A DNA stretch of 64,000 nucleotides from Dehalococcoides mccartyi CG5 (GCF_000830885.1 NZ_CP006951.1:1240001-1304000), one strand, 5' to 3'; positions 1 to 9,358 are shown, numbered from the stretch's first letter. The notes: generated by a model not told the origin, from the sequence alone. Translations and numbers: made by a program.

Positions 1-538
1 TGCTGAAGTCCGGTAAAAACCGGTAGATATCATCTTGTGTCCAGGCACTCATGCCCCAGAGTTTCTTATCCCGGCTCTGGCGGTCATCCCAGCATTTTAT
101 TATCTTGGCTTCGTCCGGTCTGGCCGGGTGAATCCGGCAGCCTTTCTTCTCTTTATCAAAGAAAATACAGTAACCCTTATCATAAGTGCGCCTGGGCGGT
201 ATGCGGGCACCGGTTATATCTTCCTGCCCTTCCTTAGCCCACCTGAGAAAAAAGGTCTGGCAGTCTGCCGTATCTGCCACCATATACCTGTCAATCAGCT
301 CTTTCAGCGAAATAGCCAGATATTTGGCTACCGGGGGTATCTCATCCGGGCGGGGCATACACGGATAACACATACAGCAATATCCGCAGCACTGGCACTT
401 TTTGAAGTTGAACTTGGAAGCCATGAAGTGCTTGGCAATCTGCTCACGGCAATACTTTTCATATTCAGCCGTCAGGGCACGGTAATTTGAAACATCGCTG
501 GAAGAAAGACCATGTATAAATGAGCGAGGCTCTTGCAT
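1..538 (-). CDS. YkgJ-like cysteine-cluster protein, cut by window edge
   Basis: This reading frame stays open to the left edge of the window, so the C-terminus is missing; 179 codons are visible. The start is the ATG at 538, preceded by GGAGAAG. The protein has a dense cysteine cluster near residues 47-60 (CQCCGYCCMCYPC) and a later C-R-I-H-P segment. This arrangement is typical of the YkgJ/UPF0153 family of putative zinc- or iron-chelating proteins. The cluster probably binds a metal or an Fe-S centre, but no reaction is known to me for this protein. It lies just downstream of rdhB1, separated by a strong hairpin, so it may be read through from the rdhAB1 operon at low level or have its own promoter. 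Confidence is good for the gene and moderate for the family. Confidence 0.75.
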   Translation of the reverse strand, partial: MQEPRSFIHGLSSSDVSNYRALTAEYEKYCREQIAKHFMASKFNFKKCQCCGYCCMCYPCMPRPDEIPPVAKYLAISLKELIDRYMVADTADCQTFFLRWAKEGQEDITGARIPPRRTYDKGYCIFFDKEKKGCRIHPARPDEAKIIKCWDDRQSRDKKLWGMSAWTQDDIYRFLPDFS

Positions 539-566
539 ATTTCTTCTCCGGGTCAGATATTAAACT

Positions 567-596
567 AAGGGGGGATACCCTAAAGTATCCCCCCTT
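567..596 (-). terminator. Hairpin terminator after rdhAB1
   Basis: There are perfect 12-bp arms (AAGGGGGGATAC and its complement) around a 6-nt loop. The hairpin lies 17 bp past the end of rdhB1 and before the cysteine-cluster gene. There is no long U-run, so attenuation rather than full termination is possible. Confidence 0.6.
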
Positions 597-612
597 ATCA
601 CAAATAATGGCA

Positions 613-882
613 TTAACCAGATTGCGGGTGACGCCTTAACAGCGCCCAGGAGGTAGCCAATAAGACTACGGCCAGGATGAAAAACACCAGGAAGCCCATC
701 CAGGCTGATTCGGGTTCATTTTCAACCAGAGACCCGAAGTAATGCTGGATTGCACCAATACCTGACAGCAATCCCAGTGCACCTATCAGCCATTCATACC
801 ACCTGACGGCTGTCTTTTTCTTGAGCCAGTTTACCAAAAGGGCTAAACCTACGCCCGAAAGCACGCCAATCCAATAAATCAT
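613..882 (-). CDS. rdhB: Reductive dehalogenase membrane anchor RdhB1
   Basis: RdhB proteins are presumed to hold the exported RdhA at the outer face of the cytoplasmic membrane. This one has 89 residues, the usual length, with three hydrophobic segments (about 3-20, 31-48 and 62-80). It has the conserved WYEW at the start of the second segment and the loop motif ENEPESAWMG between segments two and three. The start follows TAGGAGAT with good spacing. It lies 29 bp after rdhA1 and is clearly co-transcribed. The ENEP-x-SAWMG loop places it in the same subgroup as RdhB2 and RdhB5 (class A here), unlike RdhB3, 4, 6 and 7. Confidence 0.93.
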   Translation of the reverse strand: MIYWIGVLSGVGLALLVNWLKKKTAVRWYEWLIGALGLLSGIGAIQHYFGSLVENEPESAWMGFLVFFILAVVLLATSWALLRRHPQSG

Positions 883-911
883 TTTATTTATCTCCTATAC
901 CAAAGTTGTTC

Positions 912-2399
912 TTAGTAACTGGTATCGACCCCGTAAGGATAGTCATCCACTTCATCCCACCAAGTAGCAGGGTTCTTCCGTCCGTACTTGAAGGACTTCT
1001 CCATATTCTTGAAAAAGCTGTTAAATACAGGTGTGGTGGAAACAGTCCCCTTGACTATGTCGTGTATGAACGAACCGGGGTGGGAATTGAAGGGACAGGT
1101 ACCCTGGCAGATGGGGCAGTGGGGGCACTTGGTATAGTCACAGCGCCAGCCCAGGAAACCAGCATTGCCGAAAGCATTATCATCTTTCCAGGTGGGCTCA
1201 CCGGGGTTGATAGCACCGAAAGGACAAGCCTCGGCACAGATACCGCAGGTTTCACAGAACTTGCGGGCACCAAAATCAATGGGGCGGCTGGGAGGAAGTG
1301 GCATATCGGTCAGAAAACCCCAGGTAACTCTGACAGTAATACCATAAAGCGGGTGGTTTACATATGAAGCACGGGACAGTTCACCCAAGCCGCCCAGAAC
1401 TGCCCAGGCACCCGCTGGAGAAAGGCTGTTGTTGCCGGCACTTATCATCTGGTAACCCAAACCGCGGGCAAAATCCTGGAAGTGGGCTTTGGTATTGTAG
1501 GCCCGTTCGTAACTGGTTTCGGTAGCCGCACCTTCAAACCTGCCGGACTGGCGGCGGGTCCATTCGTATGGCTGACGCATAGTCCACAGGAAAATATATT
1601 TGCACTTGTTAGGAATGATAACCTGCCGGGGAGTCTCTACACATTCCTCAACGTCCCCGAATTCAAGGGTTTTCCCGTACTGGTCAACGGTAAAGATTAA
1701 TTTCTTAAGGTTGTCATCAAGTTCCAGAGCACCTACGTCTTCACCGCCGAAGTAGCGGATACCGGCTTTCAGGGTTCGGAGGTTATCTTCGGGAGTACCC
1801 TGATACTTGGTGCCGCCCATTTCTTCCGGAGTATGAACTATTTTAGGGCCGGCATAACTGTCTGTACTACCCAGATATCCGCCTGCGGCTCTGATTGCAG
1901 GTACCAGATCTACCATATTGCCACCCAGATTCATCTTTTGAGGAAACTGCCCGAAGGCAAACATTTCAGATGCATGGGTGAGAGCAGTGGTTCTGAGATC
2001 TCCAAAACCATCTATGCCCGGTTCAAAACCGGGGAATTCCTCACGGGCTTTGGCAAAGAGTATTTCATCTTCGGCCTTTTTGTCAGCCCAGTCCAGCCAT
2101 CTGGTCACAGGCGCACCGATGGCCTTCAGGTTATCATACACCGGTAGACTGGGATCCATGCGCGCCCAAGTGTAAGGGCGTCTTTGAATCATACTCCAGT
2201 CTATAGGGGTGGTAGGGTCACCATGCTCCCTCTCTTTAACAAACCAGGGTAAATTGCGGGTACTGGGTGTTGAAGCTACGAGTTCATCAAGGTCATGAAA
2301 CATGGGGGTTACAGCTGATGCGGCACCCAATCCAGCTCCAGCCAGACCTATTCCTTTCAGGAAATCCTTACGGGTAAGTGTACTGTGAAAATTCAACAT
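912..2399 (-). CDS. rdhA: Reductive dehalogenase catalytic subunit RdhA1
   Basis: This is a corrinoid/Fe-S enzyme of organohalide respiration, 495 residues. The Tat signal (residues 1-42) is unusual: it reads TRKDFLK, with Arg-Lys where family members have Arg-Arg. Two cluster motifs are seen: C-x2-C-x2-C-x3-CP (CETCGICAEACP, near residue 381) and CPHCPICQGTCP (near 424), followed by HDIVKGT and the aromatic tail. A Tyr 19 residues before the GLGY tyrosine, an Asn 26 residues after that Tyr, and the Arg of GELSR match PceA Tyr246/Asn272/Arg305 by eye. The substrate cannot be read from the sequence. A strong Shine-Dalgarno (GAGGAGG) precedes the ATG. A co-directional two-component system lies upstream. 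It belongs to class A, like RdhA2 and RdhA5. Confidence 0.95.
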   Translation of the reverse strand: MLNFHSTLTRKDFLKGIGLAGAGLGAASAVTPMFHDLDELVASTPSTRNLPWFVKEREHGDPTTPIDWSMIQRRPYTWARMDPSLPVYDNLKAIGAPVTRWLDWADKKAEDEILFAKAREEFPGFEPGIDGFGDLRTTALTHASEMFAFGQFPQKMNLGGNMVDLVPAIRAAGGYLGSTDSYAGPKIVHTPEEMGGTKYQGTPEDNLRTLKAGIRYFGGEDVGALELDDNLKKLIFTVDQYGKTLEFGDVEECVETPRQVIIPNKCKYIFLWTMRQPYEWTRRQSGRFEGAATETSYERAYNTKAHFQDFARGLGYQMISAGNNSLSPAGAWAVLGGLGELSRASYVNHPLYGITVRVTWGFLTDMPLPPSRPIDFGARKFCETCGICAEACPFGAINPGEPTWKDDNAFGNAGFLGWRCDYTKCPHCPICQGTCPFNSHPGSFIHDIVKGTVSTTPVFNSFFKNMEKSFKYGRKNPATWWDEVDDYPYGVDTSY

Positions 2400-2571
2400 G
2401 TTTTCCTCCTCTAATGATTACTTGGCAGGAATGTATTCACTTCTGTTTTGGGTTTCTGCCTCCTCCTTTCAGTTTTTAATCAAACACAGCGGATAAAGAC
2501 ATTTGTACACGTGAGAAAAGCCAATAAACTTGGCTCTGAATGACAGTTAAATAATAAGGGAACACAAGTAA

Positions 2572-2638
2572 GCATTCGCATAAACGAATGCCCGAAAAAA
2601 TAAGAGTTTACTTATAAATGCATTAGAATTTACTTATA
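2572..2638. promoter_or_regulatory. rdhA1 upstream region with regulator-like repeats
   Basis: Two identical copies of TTTACTTATA lie at 2607-2616 and 2629-2638, exactly 22 bp apart (two helical turns). This is the usual geometry for OmpR-type response regulators. A perfect 7-bp inverted repeat (GCATTCG-N6-CGAATGC) lies at 2572-2591. A possible -10 for rdhA1 (TATTAT, minus strand) lies at 2551-2556 without a good -35, as expected for an activator-dependent promoter. Binding is inferred. Confidence 0.45.
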
Positions 2639-2699
2639 TGGAGATAAAACCGAAGTATTGCATGGGTAAAACCGGGGGAATAGGCTTTAAAGCGGGCAT

Positions 2700-3377
2700 T
2701 CAGCCATTACCAAGATAGTAACCTAACCCGTACTTGGTTACTATCAAATCAGGCTGGCTCAGAACTAACGCCAGTTTTTCCCTCAATTGGTTAACGAGTA
2801 CCCTGATAGCCTTATGGCAACCCGGATACTCGTCACCCCAGATAACCGAAGCAAGACTCCGGTAGGTGACATAATTTGGCCGTTGATTAGCCAGATGAAG
2901 GAAGATAATATTCTCAGTAGGCGAAAGTTTAAGCTCACGGCCGTTGGATTCTATTTTGTTCAGGGCGGGATAGTAGGTCAGATTGCCCATAGCATATACT
3001 TCACCCTCCGAAGGGTGTGAACGCCTCAAAACATTTTTTACTCTGGAGATTAGCTCCATCTGGCGGAAGGGTTTACTGATAAACTCATCAGCACCTTTGC
3101 TGAGCGCTACAACCACATCCATTTCGTCTTTTTTCACAGTCAGCACGATGATAGGCACTTTGGAAAAACTGCGTATTTCCTGCAGGACTTCTACTCCGCT
3201 CATATCCGGCAGACCAAGGTCAAGTATGATAAAATCCGGTGCTTCAGTTTCAGCCAGCTCTATGCCCTCTTTGCCCAGCTGGGTTCTGACTATCTGGATA
3301 TCCGGCCAGGCTACCGAAAAGGTGAGGGCCACCAGATCAATTATGGATAAATCATCCTCTATTATCAGTGTTTTCAT
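2700..3377 (-). CDS. OmpR-type response regulator next to rdhAB1
   Basis: This is a 225-residue regulator with an N-terminal receiver (residues 1-118) and a C-terminal winged helix. The acidic pair is in EDD, the phospho-acceptor is Asp53 (IILDLGLPD), the conserved Thr is in VLTV, and the Lys is in SKPF. A longer GTG start at 3386 sits on top of the Shine-Dalgarno AAGGAG; the ATG at 3377 has correct spacing and gives the same length as the regulator at 49071. The gene overlaps the end of its kinase by 26 bp, so the two are translationally coupled. It probably controls rdhAB1, and the 22-bp-phased repeats upstream of rdhA1 are the natural target. Confidence 0.9.
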   Translation of the reverse strand: MKTLIIEDDLSIIDLVALTFSVAWPDIQIVRTQLGKEGIELAETEAPDFIILDLGLPDMSGVEVLQEIRSFSKVPIIVLTVKKDEMDVVVALSKGADEFISKPFRQMELISRVKNVLRRSHPSEGEVYAMGNLTYYPALNKIESNGRELKLSPTENIIFLHLANQRPNYVTYRSLASVIWGDEYPGCHKAIRVLVNQLREKLALVLSQPDLIVTKYGLGYYLGNG

Positions 3378-4956
3378 CCCATTCACTCCTTATCGGCAAT
3401 GTAAAGTAAAAAGTACTGCCATGGCCATATTCGCTGGTAAACCATATCTCGCCCCGGTGCAGTTCCACAATCATCTTGGAAAGGGCTAATCCCAAACCCA
3501 AACCGCCGTACCTGTCCCTTTTGGTCTTGATGCGATAGTAAGGGGTGAAAATCCCCTGCTGTTTGCCCTTTGGTATACCCGTACCCTGGTCTTTGACCGA
3601 AACCCTTATATTATCCCCTGATTTCAGAGCCTCAACACAAATTTCACTGCCAATACGTGAAAATTTAAGCGAGTTGCTAAGCAGGTTAAGCACCACCTGA
3701 TGGATCATTGTTTTATCAAATAAGGTCAAGGGAATATCCCCGTCAAAATTCAGTACTATCCGCTTTTGCATCTTCTGGGCCTGAGGCTGAAGGTAATCTA
3801 TACAGTCACCAATTACTTTTCTTATATCGGCATACTCAGGGTCTATTTGCAGCTGGCCGATTTCTCCCTTTGCCAAGTTCATAAGGTCATCAATCTTGTT
3901 ATTCAGATTGATAGCCCCGTTTTGCATATTTCTGGCGTACCCGAGCAAGGTACTATCCGAAAGCTCGGATACCAAATATTCACTGGATGCCAGCAGGGGT
4001 GTCAGGAGTGTTTTGAGTTCATGCACCAGTGCCCGCATAAAGTAATTGCGCTGGTTCAGCTGGTCTTCAACCTCTGCATGAGCTTGGAGTTCACTTTCAT
4101 ATGCTTCCCGAAGGCTCTGTTCCAATCGCTTGGTCTCTGAAATATCACGGTAAACTACCACCGCCACTTCCCTGCCGGCTAAATAAACAAAGCTGGCATT
4201 TATTTCGCAATCCAGCCTTCTGCCATCTTTGGTAATATACACGTTCGGGAAACGGAGTACCGCATATTCAGACTCCAGCACCAGCTTTGTATTCGCCAGC
4301 GCATAATCTTTCATATCCGGAGCGGTAAGGTCAAGCGGTGTTAACTGAAGAAGCTCCTCCCGTGAGTAATTTACCATCTGGCAAAAGGCTTTATTTACTT
4401 CAATATATTTACCGGGTGGTATTGAACCTGAAAAATCAATCAGAGTTAAACCATCATTGCAGTTATTGAAAAACATGGAATACCGGGTAAACAGTTCGTT
4501 TAATTTCAGTTCTGTTTTCTCATGGTTCTTTATTTCCCGAACCAGCTTGCTGTTTATTTCGGCCAGCTCTTTTGTACGCTCCGCTACCTGTATCTGAAGT
4601 TGTTTACGAAGATTAACCGGATCAGTTACATCCTGCAATACTTCATACAGAAACATCTGTCCGTTTATGGTTACCTTGTTGGCGGTTTTTAAAATGGTAA
4701 TCAGCTTGCCGCTGCTGGTCAGCAGTTGCCTTTCGGCATTGTCCACTGATTGCCCCATATCCAGTATAGGGCACTTCCCTTCTGCCGCCGGGCAAATAAA
4801 CTTGTGACAGGAATGGCCTATAATCTCAGATGCTTCCGCCCCAATCAGCTTTTGGGCAGCCTTGTTTATATTCACAATTTTTCTGGATAAAACATCTATA
4901 ACCACAATGCCTACAGGCAAAGCATCTATCTGGATTGTATCCAAGCTATCAATCAT
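3352..4956 (-). CDS. Soluble PAS sensor histidine kinase next to rdhAB1
   Basis: This 534-residue kinase has no membrane segment, so it senses something in the cytoplasm. The first PAS domain (about 10-115) holds a cysteine motif, HSCHKFICP with a second Cys-Pro in GKCP, which could bind a redox cofactor or sense redox state. A coiled coil (about 118-150) leads to a second PAS domain (about 155-275). The phospho-acceptor is His312 in the H-box ALVHELKTLL, where the usual Pro after Lys-Thr is Leu. The ATPase domain has the N-box NLLSNSLKFS and the G-boxes DQGTGIP and GGLGLGLAL. It is followed by and overlaps its response regulator. The pair probably switches on rdhAB1, but the signal is unknown. 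Confidence 0.9.
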   Translation of the reverse strand: MIDSLDTIQIDALPVGIVVIDVLSRKIVNINKAAQKLIGAEASEIIGHSCHKFICPAAEGKCPILDMGQSVDNAERQLLTSSGKLITILKTANKVTINGQMFLYEVLQDVTDPVNLRKQLQIQVAERTKELAEINSKLVREIKNHEKTELKLNELFTRYSMFFNNCNDGLTLIDFSGSIPPGKYIEVNKAFCQMVNYSREELLQLTPLDLTAPDMKDYALANTKLVLESEYAVLRFPNVYITKDGRRLDCEINASFVYLAGREVAVVVYRDISETKRLEQSLREAYESELQAHAEVEDQLNQRNYFMRALVHELKTLLTPLLASSEYLVSELSDSTLLGYARNMQNGAINLNNKIDDLMNLAKGEIGQLQIDPEYADIRKVIGDCIDYLQPQAQKMQKRIVLNFDGDIPLTLFDKTMIHQVVLNLLSNSLKFSRIGSEICVEALKSGDNIRVSVKDQGTGIPKGKQQGIFTPYYRIKTKRDRYGGLGLGLALSKMIVELHRGEIWFTSEYGHGSTFYFTLPIRSEWDENTDNRG

Positions 4957-5288
4957 TAAAAGAGTTTCCCCGCCGAAACCATAATACTTGTATTAATATT
5001 ACCATACAAAAACCCAAGTACAATCAGACAAAAACCCCAACCTGTCTGAAGATATCCGTGTAAAAGAAAGGAGAGGATTTGAGCACAGGACAAGCCTCTC
5101 GCCACTACAGCCAGCTACATCCAGCCAAAACCGCGAGGTATACACCTGAACCTTTCTATATAAAAGGGTAGTATCTTAAACCGGCTGATATCATTACTGC
5201 CAGGTAGCAAAGAGTGTATAATGGAATTAGAGTATTTCACAGCAACTAATCGATATTATTCTGGGTGAACCAATAAAGGATTTACCAT
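4957..5288. promoter_or_regulatory. Divergent intergenic region, possible promoter for hybrid kinase
   Basis: This gap of about 330 bp separates the rdhAB1 kinase (leftward) from the LytS-type hybrid kinase (rightward). A consensus -10 TATAAT lies at 5217-5222 with a weak TTACTG 17 bp upstream, suitable for the rightward gene. I see no RNA element or gene in the rest. Confidence 0.3.
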
Positions 5289-8200
5289 ATGATCAACATC
5301 GATTTATTTTACAATATAGCCCTGCTGATATTTGTAGTTGTCATAATAGACTTAATAATGCGCCATAGCGGCCACTTTACCCGAAACAGCAAAATTATTC
5401 TGGGTGCGGTTATTGGGGCAGCTACTGTACTGGGCATGATGAATGCCGTAAGCGTGGCACCCGGGGTTTTCTTTGACGGCCGTTCCGTACTCATTAGCGC
5501 AGGTGCATTTATAGGCGGCCCGGTCATAGCCTTAATATCCTCAGTTATCGCCATTATTTACCGAATCTCACTGGGGGGTGACGGCGTACTTGTAGGCTCA
5601 AGTGTGATTGTCTGGGCAGCTATGGCCGGTCTGGCCTACTACTACCTGAGACAGCGTTATCCCAAAGTTACAAACCCCCTGTTATTACTCTCCTTCAGCC
5701 TTATTGTACATGCCGGAATGCTGAGTTTGATGTTGGCTCTTCCCGGCGGCCTCTCGTCCACAGTCATCAGTGACATTGCACTTCCGGTGCTTACTATCTT
5801 CCCCCTTGCCGGTTTGGTTGTCTGTTTGTTGTTCATTGACCAGGAATCGTATTATTCAACAATCTCCGAATTGTCACTTAGTGAACGCAAATTAACAACG
5901 GCTCTGGATACCATACGAGAGGGTAACGAAAAATTGCGCCTGCATACCCAAAATTCACCTCTGGCAACCATAGAATGGAACGCTGATTTTGTTATCACCC
6001 GCTGGGAAGGTGCGGCTCTTAATATATTCGGCTGGAACTCTGACGAAACTATTGGCAAATCAATCTATGACCTTAATATAATTTACGAACCTGATGCACC
6101 CATTGTTGAGCAAACTATTAAAACACTCAAAGAAGGCATCAGCAGCCAAGTTGTTTTTCTTAATCGCAACTATACCAAAGACAGGCGGGTTATTTACTGC
6201 ACCTGGTATAACTCAGCACTATACGCCAGCAACGGCAAACTGATATCCACAATGTCTCAAGTGGAAGATTCCACCGAACGCGAACAGATTAAAATATCTC
6301 TTGCAGAAAATGAAAAACACTACCGTGAACTATACGAACAATCACCCGCAGGATACCAATCTCTTGACCAAAACGGGATTTTCGTGGAGGTCAACCAAAT
6401 CTGGCTGGATATTTTGGGCTACCAGAAAGAAGAGGTAATCGGGCACTGGTTTGGCGAATTTGTAGCACCCGAGGATTTAGATAAGTTTAAAAAGAATTTC
6501 CCGCTTTTTGTCAAAGCCGGATCTACTCATGTAGATTTTAAGATGAAACGAAAAGACGGGCAAATAAGCATTGTTACCTTTGAAGGCCGAATTGCCTACA
6601 CTCCGAAAGGTGAGTTTAAACAAACCCACTGCATTATTCAGGATATAACCGAACGCTATATGGCCGAAGAAGCAACCAGAGAGCACAAAGAAAGATACCA
6701 GGCACTATTCAATTCCAATAATGACGCCATTCTGGTCCATCAGCCGAAGGGGGAATTGACACCCGGGACCTTTATGGAAGCCAATGACGCCGCCAGCACT
6801 CTCTTAGGTTACAGCCGGGAAGAACTGCTAAAACTCTCGCCTTTTGATATAACGAAACGTGATGAAAATGGTGAACACCCGGTTATAAAAGCAATAGAAT
6901 CCCTGCGGCGAACCGGAAAAGTTCAAGCCGAACGCATATTTATTCACAAAGACCACCATGAAATCCCGGTGGAAATAAATGCCAGATTATTTAAATACAA
7001 AGGGACTGATACTATCATTACCATTGCCCATGATATAACCACCCGAAAACAAGCGGAGGCTGCTCTCACCCATTCCGCTGAAGAATGGCGCACTACCTTT
7101 GATTCCATTAAAGACATGATAGCGATAGTTGACCCGAAACATATAGTCATCAGGGTAAATCTGGCCTTTGCCAGCGCACTGGGACTCAAACCCAATGACC
7201 TTGTGGGTAAATACTGTTATCAGGTTGTACACGGCATGAACCAGCCCCATCCGATGTGCCCCCATGCCCGTACACTTGAATCCCGGCACGTGGAATCCAG
7301 TGAATATTATGACAAAAGACTGAAGCTATGGGTGGAAGCATCTTCTTCGCCTATATTTAATAAAAAGGGCGAATTAACAGGCTCTGTTCATATCATCAAG
7401 GACATATCCAAACGAAAAGAAGAAGAATTGCAGCAACAACAACTCCGCAACAAGGCGGAAATGTCCAGCCGTCTGGCCGCAGTGGGCGAAATGGCTGCCG
7501 GCATTGCCCATGAGATAAATAATCCGCTTACCGGAGTAATAGGTTTTTCCGAACTGCTGCTGGAAAGAGAAGATTTACCTGATGATATCAAAGCAAACCT
7601 GAAAATCATAAATGACGGCAGCCAGAGAGCCAAAGAAATTATAAAGAGGATGCTCACCTTTGCCCGGCAGACTACACCCCAGATGAGCCGGGTAAATATC
7701 ACCGAACTTATAAACCACACTCTGGAACTGCGTAATTACGTACTGGCTACAGCAAATATCAAGATAGTCAAGGATTATGACGCTACTCTGCCCTGGGTTG
7801 TGGCAGACCCCGGCCAACTGCAGCAGGTCTTTTTAAATCTTATCGTCAATGCCGAATACGCTATGAAGAAGGCTCATGACAAAGGAATACTGACCATCAA
7901 AACTGAAAAACTTGATGGATATGTGCGTATATCGGTCAAAGATGACGGACCGGGTATGCCCGAAGGCATACGAAAAAAACTGTTCCAGCCATTCTTCACC
8001 ACCAAAGAACCGGGCGAAGGCACAGGATTGGGTCTAAGCCTTTCACTGGGTATCATTCAGGAGCATACCGGCACCATAAGGGCAGAGAGTGAGGAAGGCA
8101 AAGGAACTACTTTCATCATTGAATTGCCTATAGCCTCCGATACCGACAAAATAGCGGAAATAACGCCTGAGGCCGAACCTCCAAGGTCTGTAGTCAAAGC

Positions 8201-8567
8201 AAAAGTTCTGGTGGTAGATGATGAACCCAGCATAAGGCTGCTTATCAAAACTATTCTCACCCAAAATGGACACGTTGTTGAAGAGTGCGACGACCCCCGC
8301 AAGGCACTGGAAAAGCTCATGGCCACCGCTTATGATGTAATCCTATTGGACATTCGCATGCCCGGCATGAGCGGCATTGAACTATACCGTAATATCCTGA
8401 CCAAAAGACCTGACATGGCTTTGTCGGTAATATTTATCACCGGGGATACCTCTGACGAAGCAACCAGAGAATACCTAAGCGCTCACCAAACCCCTTATAT
8501 CAGCAAGCCCTTTAACCGTAAAACGCTGGAAACAAAGGTAGATGAGATACTGGGAAGAAAAGCCTAA
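5289..8567 (+). CDS. Hybrid histidine kinase with LytS-type membrane domain and four PAS domains
   Basis: This is a 1092-residue membrane sensor. Residues 1-175 form five hydrophobic helices like the 5TM LytS/YhcK input domain. Four PAS domains follow (about 218-330, 343-455, 466-590 and 597-712). The fourth carries GKYCYQVVHG and MCPH, a Cys/His-rich motif also present in the kinase at 15845. The dimerisation domain has IAHEINNPL with His741. The ATPase domain has DDGPGMPEG and GTGLGLSLS. A C-terminal receiver (from about 971) has Asp1021 in LLDIRMPG. No DNA-binding partner is adjacent; phosphate may pass to the separate regulators. Its kinase-receiver core is closely similar to those at 15845 and 23802, which suggests duplication. 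Confidence 0.92.
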   Translation: MINIDLFYNIALLIFVVVIIDLIMRHSGHFTRNSKIILGAVIGAATVLGMMNAVSVAPGVFFDGRSVLISAGAFIGGPVIALISSVIAIIYRISLGGDGVLVGSSVIVWAAMAGLAYYYLRQRYPKVTNPLLLLSFSLIVHAGMLSLMLALPGGLSSTVISDIALPVLTIFPLAGLVVCLLFIDQESYYSTISELSLSERKLTTALDTIREGNEKLRLHTQNSPLATIEWNADFVITRWEGAALNIFGWNSDETIGKSIYDLNIIYEPDAPIVEQTIKTLKEGISSQVVFLNRNYTKDRRVIYCTWYNSALYASNGKLISTMSQVEDSTEREQIKISLAENEKHYRELYEQSPAGYQSLDQNGIFVEVNQIWLDILGYQKEEVIGHWFGEFVAPEDLDKFKKNFPLFVKAGSTHVDFKMKRKDGQISIVTFEGRIAYTPKGEFKQTHCIIQDITERYMAEEATREHKERYQALFNSNNDAILVHQPKGELTPGTFMEANDAASTLLGYSREELLKLSPFDITKRDENGEHPVIKAIESLRRTGKVQAERIFIHKDHHEIPVEINARLFKYKGTDTIITIAHDITTRKQAEAALTHSAEEWRTTFDSIKDMIAIVDPKHIVIRVNLAFASALGLKPNDLVGKYCYQVVHGMNQPHPMCPHARTLESRHVESSEYYDKRLKLWVEASSSPIFNKKGELTGSVHIIKDISKRKEEELQQQQLRNKAEMSSRLAAVGEMAAGIAHEINNPLTGVIGFSELLLEREDLPDDIKANLKIINDGSQRAKEIIKRMLTFARQTTPQMSRVNITELINHTLELRNYVLATANIKIVKDYDATLPWVVADPGQLQQVFLNLIVNAEYAMKKAHDKGILTIKTEKLDGYVRISVKDDGPGMPEGIRKKLFQPFFTTKEPGEGTGLGLSLSLGIIQEHTGTIRAESEEGKGTTFIIELPIASDTDKIAEITPEAEPPRSVVKAKVLVVDDEPSIRLLIKTILTQNGHVVEECDDPRKALEKLMATAYDVILLDIRMPGMSGIELYRNILTKRPDMALSVIFITGDTSDEATREYLSAHQTPYISKPFNRKTLETKVDEILGRKA

Positions 8568-8680
8568 CTTTTCTTCCCAAAAATGCGTATACCGGGCTAA
8601 AAAAGGCGGGGGTGACAGACATAAATACCTCTTTGCCGGCAGTAATTTCCCCACTCAAACTAGGAAATAGACAATATCCT

Positions 8681-9079
8681 TTAGTGTAAACGCTCTGTTA
8701 AATTAGGCAGCTTGCCTTCAAGATAGAGTTTCAGGGCAGTTTCTATATCAGCTACATCAGTCATATGCACTGCAATTCCGGCTTGCTTCAGGCTTTCCTG
8801 AGCTCCCTGACCCATTCCGCCAGCTATCACAAGCTGACAATCCGTAATATTTGAAACCATGCCGGCATGGGTGGCTTGGGCATGGGCATTAAATCCATGG
8901 CAAGCTCCGGCGGCATGGGTGTGCTCATGATTCATCCCTGCAACATGGTGACCGGCTTTGGGCCTTTGTTCTTTACCAGTTACGCTGCCATCTTCGGCAC
9001 TTGCAACCAGATAATATTGAGCCCGTCCGAAATGCTGACAGATTGTTTTCCCGTCATCGGTTACTACTGCAATTTTCAT
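8681..9079 (-). CDS. NifX/NifB-like dinitrogenase cofactor-domain protein with His-rich insert
   Basis: This 132-residue protein has the dinitrogenase iron-molybdenum cofactor biosynthesis fold: MKIAVVTDDG at the N-terminus, CQHFGRA, and CQLVIAGGMGQGA near residue 83. Between the two halves (about 45-75) is a histidine-rich insert (MNHEHTHAAGACHGF) that could bind a metal. Stand-alone members of this family occur in many anaerobes without nitrogenase, with poorly known roles in Fe-S or metal cluster handling. A strong Shine-Dalgarno (GGTGGAGG) precedes the ATG. It sits alone between a hybrid kinase and rdhB2. A 12-bp palindrome GAGCATATGCTC lies at 9130-9141, upstream of the gene. Confidence 0.85.
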   Translation of the reverse strand: MKIAVVTDDGKTICQHFGRAQYYLVASAEDGSVTGKEQRPKAGHHVAGMNHEHTHAAGACHGFNAHAQATHAGMVSNITDCQLVIAGGMGQGAQESLKQAGIAVHMTDVADIETALKLYLEGKLPNLTERLH

Positions 9080-9302
9080 TAGTTATTCCTCCACCTATTT
9101 GATAAAGTTATATTCCCTAGATTGTTTTGAGCATATGCTCTTAACTAATATTAACTCATCAGCCCAGGTATATCAAACTTCCGGATTTACAGGTGAATTT
9201 CTCCTGTTTACGAAAGCAGTTTGAAATAAAGTGCCGAGTGAGTCCGGCAAGTAAAAGTAGCCGAAAAATGCATTCCTCACCAAAATAAAACCCCGTATAA
9301 AT

Positions 9303-9334
9303 AAAAAAGGCGAGGGAAATATTTCCCTCGCCTT
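9303..9334 (-). terminator. Terminator of rdhAB2
   Basis: A perfect 28-bp palindrome (AAGGCGAGGGAAAT and its complement) is followed by a U-run on the minus strand. It is a strong intrinsic terminator just after rdhB2. Confidence 0.85.
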
Positions 9335-9358
9335 AAGCTCGTTAGCAAAAACCCTGAA

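Noticed and set aside
130-165. Apparent frameshift in the cysteine-cluster gene
   Set aside because: My first reverse complement had an error; reread, the frame is continuous through this stretch.
35-490. Plus-strand open frame of 151 codons
   Set aside because: It is the shadow of the minus-strand cysteine-cluster gene, whose frame is open to the window edge and has a clear motif and ribosome site.
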